Assembly: GCA_005503165.1 (NCBI GenBank)
Contig: SCNT01000025.1
Location: 1 to 63,725 of the forward strand
Direction of reading: 5' to 3'
DNA from: Sphingomonadaceae bacterium 3R27E2-A
GTDB lineage: Bacteria; Pseudomonadota; Alphaproteobacteria; Sphingomonadales; Sphingomonadaceae
Length of the DNA: 63,725 nucleotides
Under the pieces are notes generated by a model. It was not told the DNA's origin, did not search any database, and saw only the letters and a program-made list of their open reading frames with translations. Positions within the stretch are counted from its first letter, which is position 1; the number at the start of each line of letters is the position of its first letter. This document shows, one piece after another, positions 19,398 through 27,727 of the stretch. The position numbers were made by a program, and so were the translations under genes.

Positions 19398-20582
19398 TCA
19401 TGGCGCCGGCGGGGTCAGCGGGACGAGCCCGGCGCCGAGCACGCGGATCGCATTGCCGCCCATCGCGGCGCGGATCTCGTCGTCGGTGAAGCCGGCGTCG
19501 ATCAGCGCCTGGGTGATCTGGACGAGCTTCGAGGTGTCGAAGCGCACGGTGGTTGCGCCGTCAAAATCGCTGCCGAGCGCGACATGGTCGATGCCGACGA
19601 GGTCGCGGACATGCTTCATCGCCTTCGCGATGCTTGCGGGCGAGGTGTCGCAGACCGCGGCGTCCCAATAGCCGATGCCGACGAGGCCGCCCGTCGCCGC
19701 CACGCCGCGGATCTGATCGTCGTCGAGGTTGCGGTTGACCCGGCAGGTGGCCTGCACCCCGCCGTGGCTCGACACCACGGGGCGGCGCGCCATTTCGAGG
19801 ATGTCGGCGACGCAGGCTTTCGAGCAATGCGCGACGTCGACGATCATGCCCCTGGCTTCCATCGCGGTGATCACTTCGCGCCCGAAGGGGGTGAGCCCGC
19901 CCTTCTTGAGCCCGTGCATCGACCCCGCGAGGTCGTTGTCGAAAAAATGGGTGAGCCCCGCCATGCGGAAGCCGGCTTTGTAGAGCTTGTCCAAATTGGC
20001 GATATCGTCCTCGAGATTGTGCAGCCCCTCGATGCTGAGCATCGCGCCGGTGGTGTGCGGCTTCGCGCGGCGCGCGGCGAAGAGTGCGGCGAGGTCCGCG
20101 GCGCTCGCGACCGCGCGGAGCTGGCCGTCCGACGCCCTGGCGTCGCGGTGGAGCTTGGTCGCGTGCCACAGCGAGCGTTCGAGCAGGGAATTCCACGTCC
20201 GCACCGGCTGGAGCTGGGCGATCACCAGCCCGGTGATATTGTCGGTGTCGGCTCCGTTCGCGTCGTAATTCTGGCCCTCGGGCGACTTGGTCGTGCTCGC
20301 CAGCACCTGCAGCGCGACATTGCCCTCTTCGAGGCGCGGCAGGTCCATATGGCCGCGGTCGGCGCGCTTCAGGAAATCGCGGCTCCACAGCAGGCTGTCG
20401 CTGTGCAGGTCGACGATGGTGAGCGTCGCATGCAACGCCTTCGCGCGCGCGCTGACCTGCGGCAGCGGCTTGCCGTCGATCTGGTTGAGCCCGCGCTCGA
20501 TCATGCCGGGGGCGAGGGCGAAGAAGGCGAGCGCCGCAAGCGCGACGACGAGCAGGATGCCGGTGAGCCAGCGGCGCATCAC
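19398..20582 (-). CDS. Membrane dipeptidase (peptidase M19)
   Basis: 394 residues. One N-terminal membrane helix (about 6-24), then a renal-dipeptidase-like TIM barrel: DLHSDSLLW (metal-binding His-x-Asp), SIEGLHNLED (bridging Glu), LTHFFDNDL, VDVAHCSK, SSHGGVQATCRVNRN, and LGSDFDGATTVR. All metal ligands of the family are visible. It likely cleaves dipeptides, possibly D-containing, at the periplasmic face. Its start overlaps the folA stop by 4 bp, so the two are translationally coupled. Confidence 0.92.
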   Translation of the reverse strand: MMRRWLTGILLVVALAALAFFALAPGMIERGLNQIDGKPLPQVSARAKALHATLTIVDLHSDSLLWSRDFLKRADRGHMDLPRLEEGNVALQVLASTTKSPEGQNYDANGADTDNITGLVIAQLQPVRTWNSLLERSLWHATKLHRDARASDGQLRAVASAADLAALFAARRAKPHTTGAMLSIEGLHNLEDDIANLDKLYKAGFRMAGLTHFFDNDLAGSMHGLKKGGLTPFGREVITAMEARGMIVDVAHCSKACVADILEMARRPVVSSHGGVQATCRVNRNLDDDQIRGVAATGGLVGIGYWDAAVCDTSPASIAKAMKHVRDLVGIDHVALGSDFDGATTVRFDTSKLVQITQALIDAGFTDDEIRAAMGGNAIRVLGAGLVPLTPPAP

Positions 20583-21070
20583 GGCCTCCTGACGAAGGTG
20601 ACGAAGCTGTAGGCGGGGCGGCCGTCGGCGGCGGGATGATCCTCGCGCGCGGCCTCGGCCCAGTCGGCGGGGTCGGGATAGGCGGTCGACGCGTCGCCCG
20701 CGGGTTCGAGCGCCACCTCGGTCAGCTCGATGCGGTCGGCCTGCCCCACGAACATCGCGTAGATCTCGGCGCCGCCGATCACCATCACCTGCGGCGCATT
20801 GGCGAGGCGCAGCGCCTCTTCGATGCTGGCGACGGGTTCGGCGCCTTCCTCCTGCCAGTCGCGGTCGCGGGTGAGGACGATATGGCGGCGGCCTTCGAGG
20901 ATCGCGGGCAGGCTGTCGAAGGTCTTGCGCCCCATGATCATCGGGCGGCCCATGGTGAGCTGCTTGAAACGGCGGAGGTCGGCGGGCAGGTGCCAGGGCA
21001 TCCTGCCGTTCGCGCCGATCACGCCGTTCGCGGCGCGCGCAATGACCAAGGTGATTTCGGGGTGGTTCAT
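20579..21070 (-). CDS. folA: Dihydrofolate reductase
   Basis: 163 residues from ATG 21070 (MNHPEITLVIARAANGVIG). The substrate pocket reads GRMPWHLPADLRRFKQLT, followed by GRKTFDSLP and MVIGGAEIYAMF. It reduces dihydrofolate with NADPH. It overlaps purK (ATGA) upstream and the dipeptidase downstream. Co-expression with purine genes makes sense because purine synthesis consumes formyl-tetrahydrofolate. Confidence 0.96.
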   Translation of the reverse strand: MNHPEITLVIARAANGVIGANGRMPWHLPADLRRFKQLTMGRPMIMGRKTFDSLPAILEGRRHIVLTRDRDWQEEGAEPVASIEEALRLANAPQVMVIGGAEIYAMFVGQADRIELTEVALEPAGDASTAYPDPADWAEAAREDHPAADGRPAYSFVTFVRRP

Positions 21071-22140
21071 GCAGGCTCGGCCCCCGCCCAGGTGGCGTGG
21101 CCGAGCTTGCGCCCCTCGCGCACCTCGGTCTTGCTGTAATGATGGACGTGGCAATTTTCGTCGGCGAGCAGGTCGGGGATTTGCGCGATATCGGCGCCGA
21201 TCAGGTTTTGCATGACGACCGGCAGCGCGCGCGTCGCCGTGCTGCCGAGCGGCAGGCCGGCGATGGCGCGGATATGGTTCTCGAACTGGCTCGTCACCGC
21301 GCCCTCGATCGTCCAGTGGCCGCTGTTGTGCACGCGCGGCGCCATTTCGTTGAAGACGGGGCCGTCCTTCGTGGCGAAGAACTCGCCGGTGAGCACGCCG
21401 ACATAATCGAGCGCCCCGGCGACCTCGGCCATCAGCGCGCGCGCTGCTTCCTGCTGTTCGAGGACGATCGGCGGCGGCGGCAGGCTGGCGGTCGCGAGGA
21501 TGCCGCCTTCGTGGACGTTGACCGTCGAATCCCAGGTGCGGATCTCGCCGTCGATCCCGCGCACGAGGATCACCGAAAATTCATGGTCGAACTGGACGAA
21601 ACCTTCGAGGATGGCGGCGTGGCGGCCGATCGTCTGCCACGCTTCCTCGGCGTCGCCGGTGGTCGCGAGGCGCGCCTGGCCCTTGCCGTCATAACCCATG
21701 CGCACGGTCTTGAGGATCGCGGGGGCGCCGATCTCCGCGAGCGCGGCATCGAGCGCGGCGCGGTCGGGCACCGCCGCGAAGGGCGCGGGGCGGCCGCCGA
21801 GCCCCGCGACGAAATGCTTTTCGGCGAGGCGGTCCTGCGCGATCTGGAGCCCCCTCGCGCCGGGATGCACCGCGACATGTCCCGAGAGGAAACGCACCGT
21901 ATCGACGGGGACATTCTCGAACTCGAAGGTCACGATGTCGCACGCCGCGGCGAAGGCGGCGAGGCGCGGCTCGTCGTCCCACGCCGCCTGGCTGTGGTGC
22001 GCGGTGACTTCCGCGGCGACGCTTTCGGCCTCGGGGGCGTAGATATGGACCTTGTAGCCCAGCTGCGCCGCGGCGAGGCCAAGCATGCGGCCCAGCTGGC
22101 CGCCGCCCAGGATGCCGATCGTCGAACCCGGAGCCAGCAT
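21067..22140 (-). CDS. purK: N5-carboxyaminoimidazole ribonucleotide synthase PurK
   Basis: 357 residues, an ATP-grasp enzyme. The N-terminal IGILGGGQLGRMLGLAA, central ILKTVRMGYDGKGQARL and FNEMAPRVHNSGHWTIEGA are family signatures. It carboxylates AIR with bicarbonate and ATP in purine synthesis. The start ATG 22140 shares a base with the purE stop (TGATG), and the stop overlaps the folA start by 4 bp. Confidence 0.97.
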   Translation of the reverse strand: MLAPGSTIGILGGGQLGRMLGLAAAQLGYKVHIYAPEAESVAAEVTAHHSQAAWDDEPRLAAFAAACDIVTFEFENVPVDTVRFLSGHVAVHPGARGLQIAQDRLAEKHFVAGLGGRPAPFAAVPDRAALDAALAEIGAPAILKTVRMGYDGKGQARLATTGDAEEAWQTIGRHAAILEGFVQFDHEFSVILVRGIDGEIRTWDSTVNVHEGGILATASLPPPPIVLEQQEAARALMAEVAGALDYVGVLTGEFFATKDGPVFNEMAPRVHNSGHWTIEGAVTSQFENHIRAIAGLPLGSTATRALPVVMQNLIGADIAQIPDLLADENCHVHHYSKTEVREGRKLGHATWAGAEPA

Positions 22141-22637
22141 CAGCCCTCGCGTACCGGGGTGGGCGCGACGCTCTCGCTCTGCGCGATCCGCCAGGCGTCG
22201 AGCCTGGATGCGAGCGCCGCATCCTCGTTGGCGAGCAGGGCGGCGGCGAACAGGCCGGCGTTGGTCGCGCCCGCCTTGCCGATCGCGAAAGTCGCCACCG
22301 GCACCCCGCCCGGCATCTGGACGATCGAATAGAGGCTGTCGACGCCGCTGAGCGCCGCCGACTGGACGGGCACGCCGAGCACCGGCACGCGCGTCATCGC
22401 GGCGACCATGCCGGGGAGGTGCGCGGCGCCGCCGGCGCCCGCGATCACCGCCTTCAGCCCGCGCTCCGCGGCGCTCCTGGCATAGGAAACGAGCCGGTCG
22501 GGGGTGCGGTGGGCGGAGACGATCTGCACCTCGTGCGCGATGCCGAATTCCTCGAGGATATGGACGGCGTGCGCCATGGTGGGCCAGTCCGACTGGCTGC
22601 CCATGATCACGCCAATTAGCGGCGCCGTATCGCCCAT
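22140..22637 (-). CDS. purE: N5-carboxyaminoimidazole ribonucleotide mutase PurE
   Basis: 165 residues from ATG 22637 ([21 protein letters not shown]). Conserved [27 protein letters not shown] and [20 protein letters not shown] blocks mark class I PurE. It moves the carboxylate of N5-CAIR to give CAIR. It is the first gene of the purE-purK-folA-dipeptidase run. The earlier in-frame ATGs (to 22835) lie in non-coding sequence. Confidence 0.97.
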   Translation of the reverse strand: MGDTAPLIGVIMGSQSDWPTMAHAVHILEEFGIAHEVQIVSAHRTPDRLVSYARSAAERGLKAVIAGAGGAAHLPGMVAAMTRVPVLGVPVQSAALSGVDSLYSIVQMPGGVPVATFAIGKAGATNAGLFAAALLANEDAALASRLDAWRIAQSESVAPTPVREG

Positions 22638-22824
22638 CCCCTTCACTCCCTGCCGCGGCGAGTCACCGCCGCCCCTCCCCCTAGCGGGTGGACAGGGTGC
22701 GGGCAACGCCATCAAATCGCGGCAGCGTTTACCGATTGGTATCAAGTGCCGTCTAGGGTCGGCGATCAAGGATAGATCGTCGGCATGGGGCCGGCGGCGC
22801 GGGTTCGCTGCGGGGACGTTCGGA

Positions 22825-23469
22825 ATGGACAGCATAGGGGGGGCACGGATCGCGGTCGATCATCTGTCGGCCGTCCCCGTCGTCTCCATCGAGGACCAGC
22901 TGCGCGAGGTGCGGCGCGAGCGCGATGCGCTGCGCCGCGAGAACCGCGTGCTCAAGATCGCGGTCGCCGAACTGGAGCGCGTGTCCGAGCGCGACACGCT
23001 GACGCCCTTGTTCAACCGCCGCTATTTCCTGACCGCGATCCACCAGCGCATCGCGCGCTTCGAGCGGCACGCCGAGACTGCGGCCGTGGTGTTCGCCGAC
23101 GTCAACCAGCTGAAATTCATCAACGACAGCTTCGGCCATGCCGCGGGCGATTTCGCGCTGATCCAGATCGCCGACCGCCTGCTCGGCGCGATCCGTTCGA
23201 CCGACGTCGCCGCGCGCATCGGCGGCGACGAGTTCGGGCTGATCCTCGACCAGTCGACCGAGGCCGGCGCGCGCGCGCAGGTGACGCGGCTGTGCGAGAT
23301 ACTGGCTGCCGCGCCCGCGCTCTACGACGGGCGCGAGATCGCGCTGTCGGCATGCTTCGGCGTGGCGATGCTGCAGCCCGACATGACCGAATCGGACATC
23401 CTCGCCGCGGCCGACCGCGACATGTACCGCTGCAAGCAGAGGCAAGGCGGCCCCGCGGGACACCGCTAA
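22825..23469 (+). CDS. Diguanylate cyclase (coiled coil plus GGDEF)
   Basis: 214 residues from ATG 22825 ([14 protein letters not shown]). A short coiled coil (about 25-53, [20 protein letters not shown]) precedes the GGDEF domain: [31 protein letters not shown] and the intact signature [12 protein letters not shown]. It probably dimerises through the coiled coil and is cytoplasmic, with no sensor domain. The upstream frame to 22504 is antisense to purE. A long hairpin repeat follows the stop directly. Confidence 0.88.
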   Translation: MDSIGGARIAVDHLSAVPVVSIEDQLREVRRERDALRRENRVLKIAVAELERVSERDTLTPLFNRRYFLTAIHQRIARFERHAETAAVVFADVNQLKFINDSFGHAAGDFALIQIADRLLGAIRSTDVAARIGGDEFGLILDQSTEAGARAQVTRLCEILAAAPALYDGREIALSACFGVAMLQPDMTESDILAAADRDMYRCKQRQGGPAGHR

Positions 23470-23613
23470 AGACTGCCGCGATATGCCGCCCATCGCGGCC
23501 TGCAAATGGCACCCTTCTGCGCTTCCGGTGCCTACGTACTGAAGTACGCTGCGCTCCGGTTCTCGAACGGCACCATTTTTGGCTCGCGCTGAGCAGCATC
23601 TCGCGGCAGTCTT
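23469..23613. repeat. Long imperfect hairpin repeat with 13-bp perfect ends
   Basis: Ends AAGACTGCCGCGA and TCGCGGCAGTCTT are exact inverted repeats. Inside, AAATGGCACC near the left partly mirrors GGCACCATTT near the right, and CGTACTGAAGTACG forms a perfect central hairpin. The whole 145 bp can fold as one long stem. It begins on the stop codon of the diguanylate cyclase gene. Confidence 0.75.
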
Positions 23614-23673
23614 CCTAAACCCGCTGTTAACCAATTGAGCGCATCGTGGGGCCCTTGAGGACAGGGGGCGACG

Positions 23674-24003
23674 ATGCTGAGCCACAACGACCCGAGCCAG
23701 GAAATCCGCAGCCGCATCACGGGACAGATCGGCGCGCTCGCCGAGGCGCTGCCGCATTGCGCGCTGACCCAGATCGTCCAGGGGATCGACGACATCCGCT
23801 GCCTCGCGCGCGACAACGGCTTTGCCGCGGTCGAGACGCTGGCGAGCCGGCTCGAATCGGCGGTCGCCGCGGGCGGTTATCGCGCGGCGATCCTGACCTA
23901 TCTCGACGCGATGAGCGACGCCGCGAGCGCGCCGCGCGGCCCGATGGCCCCCGCGATGCAGGAAGCCTGGCTCGCCTCGGTCGCGATGCGTCTCGGCCAC
24001 TGA
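23674..24003 (+). CDS. Small helical hypothetical protein
   Basis: 109 residues, all-helical by composition: SQEIRSRITGQIGALAEALPH, IDDIRCLARDNGF, ETLASRLESAVAAGG and AILTYLDAMSD. The four-helix pattern with a run of Leu/Ala-rich amphipathic segments resembles HPt-like or regulatory helical bundles, but no phosphorylatable-His signature is evident. GGGGGCG sits 5-10 bases before the ATG. It lies 21 bp upstream of the GDT1-like gene and is probably co-transcribed. Confidence 0.65.
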   Translation: MLSHNDPSQEIRSRITGQIGALAEALPHCALTQIVQGIDDIRCLARDNGFAAVETLASRLESAVAAGGYRAAILTYLDAMSDAASAPRGPMAPAMQEAWLASVAMRLGH

Positions 24004-24024
24004 TCTTACGGAAAGTCCGGAGGC

Positions 24025-24597
24025 ATGGATGCGATCATGATCGCGCTGGTCGCGGTGGCGCTGGCCAATGCCGACGGACGGGCGGGGTCGTTCCTGGCGG
24101 CGCTGCTCGCGTTGCGCAGCGACCGGCGCACCACTTTCGGGCTCGCGATCGGCGCCTTCGTCGTCAACGCCGTGGTCGCGGCGATCGCGGGGAGCGTCGC
24201 CAATGCCATGATCGGGCAGGGGATCGTGCTGCTGCTCGTCGGTTTTGCGCTGGTATCGGGCGCCGCCGCGCTGCTGTGGCCCTGGCGGCTGGGTCCCGAT
24301 GCCGAAAGGCTGGCAACGGCGCCGGTTGCCCTAGTGGGCGTGCGGATGCTGCTCAGCCAGTTCGGCGACCGCAGCCATTTCCTGATCGGCGCGCTCGCCG
24401 CGACCAGCGGCGCGGGGCATTGGGCCGCCGCGGGGGGCCTCGCCGGCTGGATCCTCGCAATGCTGCCCTTGCTCGCCTTCGGTCCCGCGCTCGCCGACCG
24501 GCGCGCGGCGAAGGTCGTGCGCTGGGCCGCCGCCGCGGTGCTGATCGTCTGGGGGCTGCGGAGCGCGATGGCCGCGTTCGGGATTTTGGGGCAATGA
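24025..24597 (+). CDS. TMEM165/GDT1-like (UPF0016) membrane protein, degenerate
   Basis: 190 residues with six hydrophobic helices in two halves, each starting with a motif that recalls E-x-G-D-[KR]-[ST]: ANADGRAGS (14-22) and SQFGDRSH (111-118). In the true cation/proton antiporters (manganese or calcium export) both motifs carry a Glu; here neither does, Gln112 taking that place in the second half. Topology and repeat spacing fit the family. Function as a transporter is uncertain. Confidence 0.7.
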   Translation: MDAIMIALVAVALANADGRAGSFLAALLALRSDRRTTFGLAIGAFVVNAVVAAIAGSVANAMIGQGIVLLLVGFALVSGAAALLWPWRLGPDAERLATAPVALVGVRMLLSQFGDRSHFLIGALAATSGAGHWAAAGGLAGWILAMLPLLAFGPALADRRAAKVVRWAAAAVLIVWGLRSAMAAFGILGQ

Positions 24598-24694
24598 CGC
24601 GCGATTGATCGATTGGATCGATCATTCAATGCGAAAGCCTGTGTGGGAAAAACCGGGGTCGACCGCCTATATCGGCGGGCGAAAGGAGGGTTCC

Positions 24695-25150
24695 ATGCCC
24701 GAACATAATCAGCCCAAGGTTGCCGACGCGCTCAACGCGCTGCTCGCCGACAGCTTCGCTCTCTATCTGAAAACCAAGAATTATCACTGGCACGTCCAGG
24801 GGCCGCGCTTTCGCGAGCTGCACCTGCTGTTCGACGAACAGGCGGCGCAGATCCTGGCGACCACCGACCTGATCGCCGAGCGCGTGCGCAAGAACGGCGC
24901 CGCGACCCTGCGCTCGATCGGCGATATCGGCCGGCGCCAGGCGATCAAGGACGACGATGCTTCGGGGGTCGCCGCCGAAGCGATGGTCGCGGCGCTGGCG
25001 GCGGACAACCGGACCTTGCTCGCGCAGCTGAAAGAGGTGAAGGCCGCCGCCGAACGCCACGGCGACATCGCGACGAGCGGGCTGGTCGACGCCTGGGCCG
25101 ACGAAACCGAACAGCGGATCTGGTTCCTGGAGGCGACGGCGGGGTATTGA
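24695..25150 (+). CDS. dps: Dps/ferritin-like DNA-protection protein
   Basis: 151 residues from ATG 24695 with AAAGGAGGG as ribosome site. The Dps ferroxidase signature KNYHWHVQGPRFRELHLLFDEQA (about 29-51) is complete, and the C-terminal DAWADETEQRIWFLEATAGY is typical. It oxidises and stores iron in a dodecamer, protecting DNA under oxidative stress. It stands alone, followed by a MITE-like repeat. Confidence 0.94.
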   Translation: MPEHNQPKVADALNALLADSFALYLKTKNYHWHVQGPRFRELHLLFDEQAAQILATTDLIAERVRKNGAATLRSIGDIGRRQAIKDDDASGVAAEAMVAALAADNRTLLAQLKEVKAAAERHGDIATSGLVDAWADETEQRIWFLEATAGY

Positions 25151-25179
25151 GGCGGGAGTGACGGCTTTCGGGCGGAAGG

Positions 25180-25345
25180 GGACGTTCTTAATCCTCCCTG
25201 CGGCGTAGCCGTGGGGAGGGGGACCACCCGAAGGGTGGTGGAGGGGCCGATGCCCCAAGCCTGGATTCCAGGCCGCCGCCCCTCCACCATGCTTCGCATG
25301 GTCCCCCTCCCCATCGCTTCGCGACAGGGAGGATTATTATGTCCG
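25180..25345. mobile_element. MITE-like element (family F1), copy A
   Basis: Core 25189-25336 (148 bp) has exact 12-bp terminal inverted repeats TAATCCTCCCTG / CAGGGAGGATTA and inner mirrored GGGGAGGGGGACC / GGTCCCCCTCCCC arms. The similarity to copy B (49309, opposite orientation, same core length) extends a few bases beyond the ends. No coding capacity, so it would have to be mobilised in trans. Lies between dps and the cold-shock gene. Confidence 0.8.
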
Positions 25346-25379
25346 CTCACCACCCCCAAGCTGTCATTTTCCCAAACGA

Positions 25380-25408
25380 AAAAGGGCGGCCTCGCGGCCG
25401 CCCTTTTC
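25380..25408. terminator. Bidirectional Rho-independent terminator
   Basis: GGGCGGCC-TCGC-GGCCGCCC stem (25384-25403) with an A run before and TTTT after. It serves the cold-shock gene (minus strand) and can stop plus-strand readthrough from dps. Confidence 0.85.
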
Positions 25409-25429
25409 CCTATCCGTCGGACCGAAAAA

Positions 25430-26203
25430 TCAGTCCTGCGCGGGCTGGATGTTCACCGCGGCGAATTTGCCGCGGTCGTCAACCTCGATGTCGAAGGCGA
25501 CGCGGTCGCCCTCCTCGAGGCCGGCCATGCCGGCGCGCTGCACCGCGCTGATGTGGACGAAGGCGTCGGCCTGTCCGTCGTCGCGCGCGATGAAGCCGAA
25601 GCCCTTGGTGGTGTTGAAGAACTTGACCGTGCCCGAGGTGCGTTCGCCGGTCAGCTGGCGCCGGCCGCGGGCGCCGCCCGGACGGTCGCCGCCGCCGAAG
25701 CCGCCGCGGTCGTCGCGGCGCGGCGGGTGATCCTCGATCGGCATCGGTTCGCCCTCGATCTTGAGGTCGATCGCCGACACCTTGCCGTTGCGTTCGACGA
25801 GGGTGAAGCCGAGCGGCTGACCCGAGGCCAGACCCTGCAGCCCTGCCTGTTCGACCGCGCTGATGTGCACGAACACATCCTCGCCGCCGTCGTCGCGCGC
25901 GACGAAGCCGAAGCCCTTCGACGGGTTGAAGAATTTGACGATACCCTGGCCCTCGCCGACGACCTGCGCCGGCATGCCGCCGCCGCGCCCGCCGCCGAAG
26001 CCGCCACCGCCACGATCGCCGCCGCCGAAGCCGCCGCGGTCACCGCCGCCGAAGCCGCCCCCACGGTCCCGGTCGCCGAAGCCGCCACGGCCGCCGCCAT
26101 AGCTGTCGCCGCTGTAGGGCGCGGGTTCAAAGCTGTCGAAACCGCCGAAATCATCACGCTTGCCACGTCCGCGGTGGCCGCGCCGATCCTTGTTGAAACT
26201 CAT
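25430..26203 (-). CDS. Double cold-shock domain protein with RGG/GGFGGGDRGG linker
   Basis: 257 residues. An N-terminal basic and glycine-rich region (1-75) with about ten RGG/GGG repeats is followed by CSD 1 (about 80-150: GIVKFFNPSKGFGFVARDD, DVFVHISAV), a second RGG linker (about 155-187) and CSD 2 (about 188-256: GTVKFFNTTKGFGFIARDD, DAFVHISAV). Both domains keep the RNP1 and RNP2 aromatics for single-strand nucleic-acid binding. RGG tracts suggest RNA binding and possible condensate formation. The 5' region to about 26330 has an AT-rich -10-like TATATT and could give a long leader typical of cold-shock genes. Confidence 0.9.
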   Translation of the reverse strand: MSFNKDRRGHRGRGKRDDFGGFDSFEPAPYSGDSYGGGRGGFGDRDRGGGFGGGDRGGFGGGDRGGGGFGGGRGGGMPAQVVGEGQGIVKFFNPSKGFGFVARDDGGEDVFVHISAVEQAGLQGLASGQPLGFTLVERNGKVSAIDLKIEGEPMPIEDHPPRRDDRGGFGGGDRPGGARGRRQLTGERTSGTVKFFNTTKGFGFIARDDGQADAFVHISAVQRAGMAGLEEGDRVAFDIEVDDRGKFAAVNIQPAQD

Positions 26204-26464
26204 TGTCTGATAGTCGCTTTCGGTCGTCCACGTCCCGTTACATCCGGCTCCGTGCGCCGGACGGGGACGCAGTTCACCATGGACACAGACTCGCCCCGTG
26301 CCGCTAACGGCGCAATATATAACCTAAATGCGAACGTCCTGCGAACAGAAAATTCATGGGGCCTGCCGCAGCCGGGGCAGCGTCCGCCGCATCGTCCCGC
26401 TGCCCCGTACCGCCGCCGAAACCAGTCATTGAGCCGCAAGGCGGCTTGGCCTAAGGCGAGGGCC

Positions 26465-27082
26465 ATGACTGTCTATTTCCACGAAGAAGACCTGCCCGAG
26501 GGCGCGCTGGGCCCCGGCGCGGTTGCGGTCGATACCGAGACGATGGGGCTCAATCCGCTGCGCGACCGGCTGTGCCTGGTCCAGATCAGCGACGGGTCGG
26601 GCGACGAGCATCTCGTGCGCTTCGGTCCCGGCAGCGCCTATGACGCACCGGTGCTGAAGGCGGTGCTCGGCGATTCCAACCGTTTGAAATTGTTCCATTT
26701 TGCGCGATTCGACCTCGCCGCGATCGAGCAAGCGCTCGGCGTGATGGCGGCGCCGGTCTATTGCACCAAGATCGCCTCGCGGCTGATCCGCACCTACACC
26801 GATCGCCACGGGCTCAAGGAACTGGTGCGCGAACTCCTGGGGCAGGAAGTGTCGAAGCAGCAGCAGTCGAGCGACTGGGGCGCGGCGCAGCTCAGCGACG
26901 CGCAGCGCGACTATGCCGCGAGCGACGTGCGCTTCCTGCATGCGATGAAGGAGATCCTCGACGCGCGACTCGTTCGCGAAGGCCGGATGGAACTCGCGCA
27001 AAGCTGTTTCGATTTCCTGCCGACGCGCGCGCGGCTCGACCTCGCGGGCTGGCCCGAGATTGACATTTTTGCGCATAGCTGA
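26465..27082 (+). CDS. Ribonuclease D-type 3'-5' exonuclease
   Basis: 205 residues from ATG 26465 (MTVYFHEEDLPEG). DEDD exonuclease motifs: VAVDTETMGLNPLRD (Exo I), LFHFARFDLAAIEQ (Exo II) and YAASDVRFL (Exo III). Only the nuclease domain is present; the HRDC tail of the longer RNase D is absent, as in many alphaproteobacterial short RNase D proteins. It is the first gene of a run with lptC and lptA, 6 bp from lptC. Confidence 0.92.
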   Translation: MTVYFHEEDLPEGALGPGAVAVDTETMGLNPLRDRLCLVQISDGSGDEHLVRFGPGSAYDAPVLKAVLGDSNRLKLFHFARFDLAAIEQALGVMAAPVYCTKIASRLIRTYTDRHGLKELVRELLGQEVSKQQQSSDWGAAQLSDAQRDYAASDVRFLHAMKEILDARLVREGRMELAQSCFDFLPTRARLDLAGWPEIDIFAHS

Positions 27083-27088
27083 TTCGCG

Positions 27089-27727
27089 ATGTCCGAACGC
27101 GCCGATCATGACCGCACGATGCGCCAGCTGTGGGCGACCAGCGGGTCGAGCCACGACCGGCTGATCCGCATCCTGCGCTTCGGGCTGCCGCTGGTCATCG
27201 GCGTCGTCGCCGCGGTGCTGATCTTCTCGCCCTTCACCCAGCGCGCCGAGGTGAGCTTCCTCCTGTCGAAGGACAAGGTCGAGGTCGCCAGAGAGCGGAT
27301 GAAGGTGACGCGCGCCGAATATCGCGGGCAGGATTCGAAGGGCCAGCCCTTTGCGCTGATCGCGGGGAGCGCGGTGCAGAAGAGCTCGGCCGAGCCGATC
27401 GTGCGGATGGACCAGCTGTCGGGGGCGATCCGCCTGGCCGACGGCCCGGCGACGATCGCCGCGGCGCACGGGCAATATAATATGGACACCGAGAAGGTCG
27501 CGGTCCCGGGACTGGTGCAGGTCAAGAGCGCCGACGGCTATCGCATCGACGCGAGCAATGTCGCGGTCGATTTGAAGACGCGCAGCCTGATCGGAACCGG
27601 GGGCGTCGCGGGAACATTGAACATCGGCCGTTTCTCGGCCAATCAGCTGTCCGCCGACCTCGACCGGCGGATCGTCCGCCTGTCGGGCAATGCGAAGCTG
27701 CGCATCAACCAGGGAGCCCTCAAATGA
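27089..27727 (+). CDS. lptC: LPS export protein LptC
   Basis: 212 residues. A membrane anchor at about residues 32-50 is followed by a periplasmic beta-jellyroll (EVSFLLSKDKVEVARERMKVTRAEYRG and later strands). It belongs to the LptBFGC bridge that passes lipopolysaccharide from the inner membrane to LptA. It overlaps lptA by 4 bp (ATGA). The lptB gene is not in this run. Confidence 0.88.
   Translation: MSERADHDRTMRQLWATSGSSHDRLIRILRFGLPLVIGVVAAVLIFSPFTQRAEVSFLLSKDKVEVARERMKVTRAEYRGQDSKGQPFALIAGSAVQKSSAEPIVRMDQLSGAIRLADGPATIAAAHGQYNMDTEKVAVPGLVQVKSADGYRIDASNVAVDLKTRSLIGTGGVAGTLNIGRFSANQLSADLDRRIVRLSGNAKLRINQGALK

Noticed and set aside
25211..26464. Plus-strand open sequence upstream of the RNase D gene
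   Set aside because: It is antisense to the cold-shock gene and the MITE; RNase D proper starts at ATG 26465 where the family begins.
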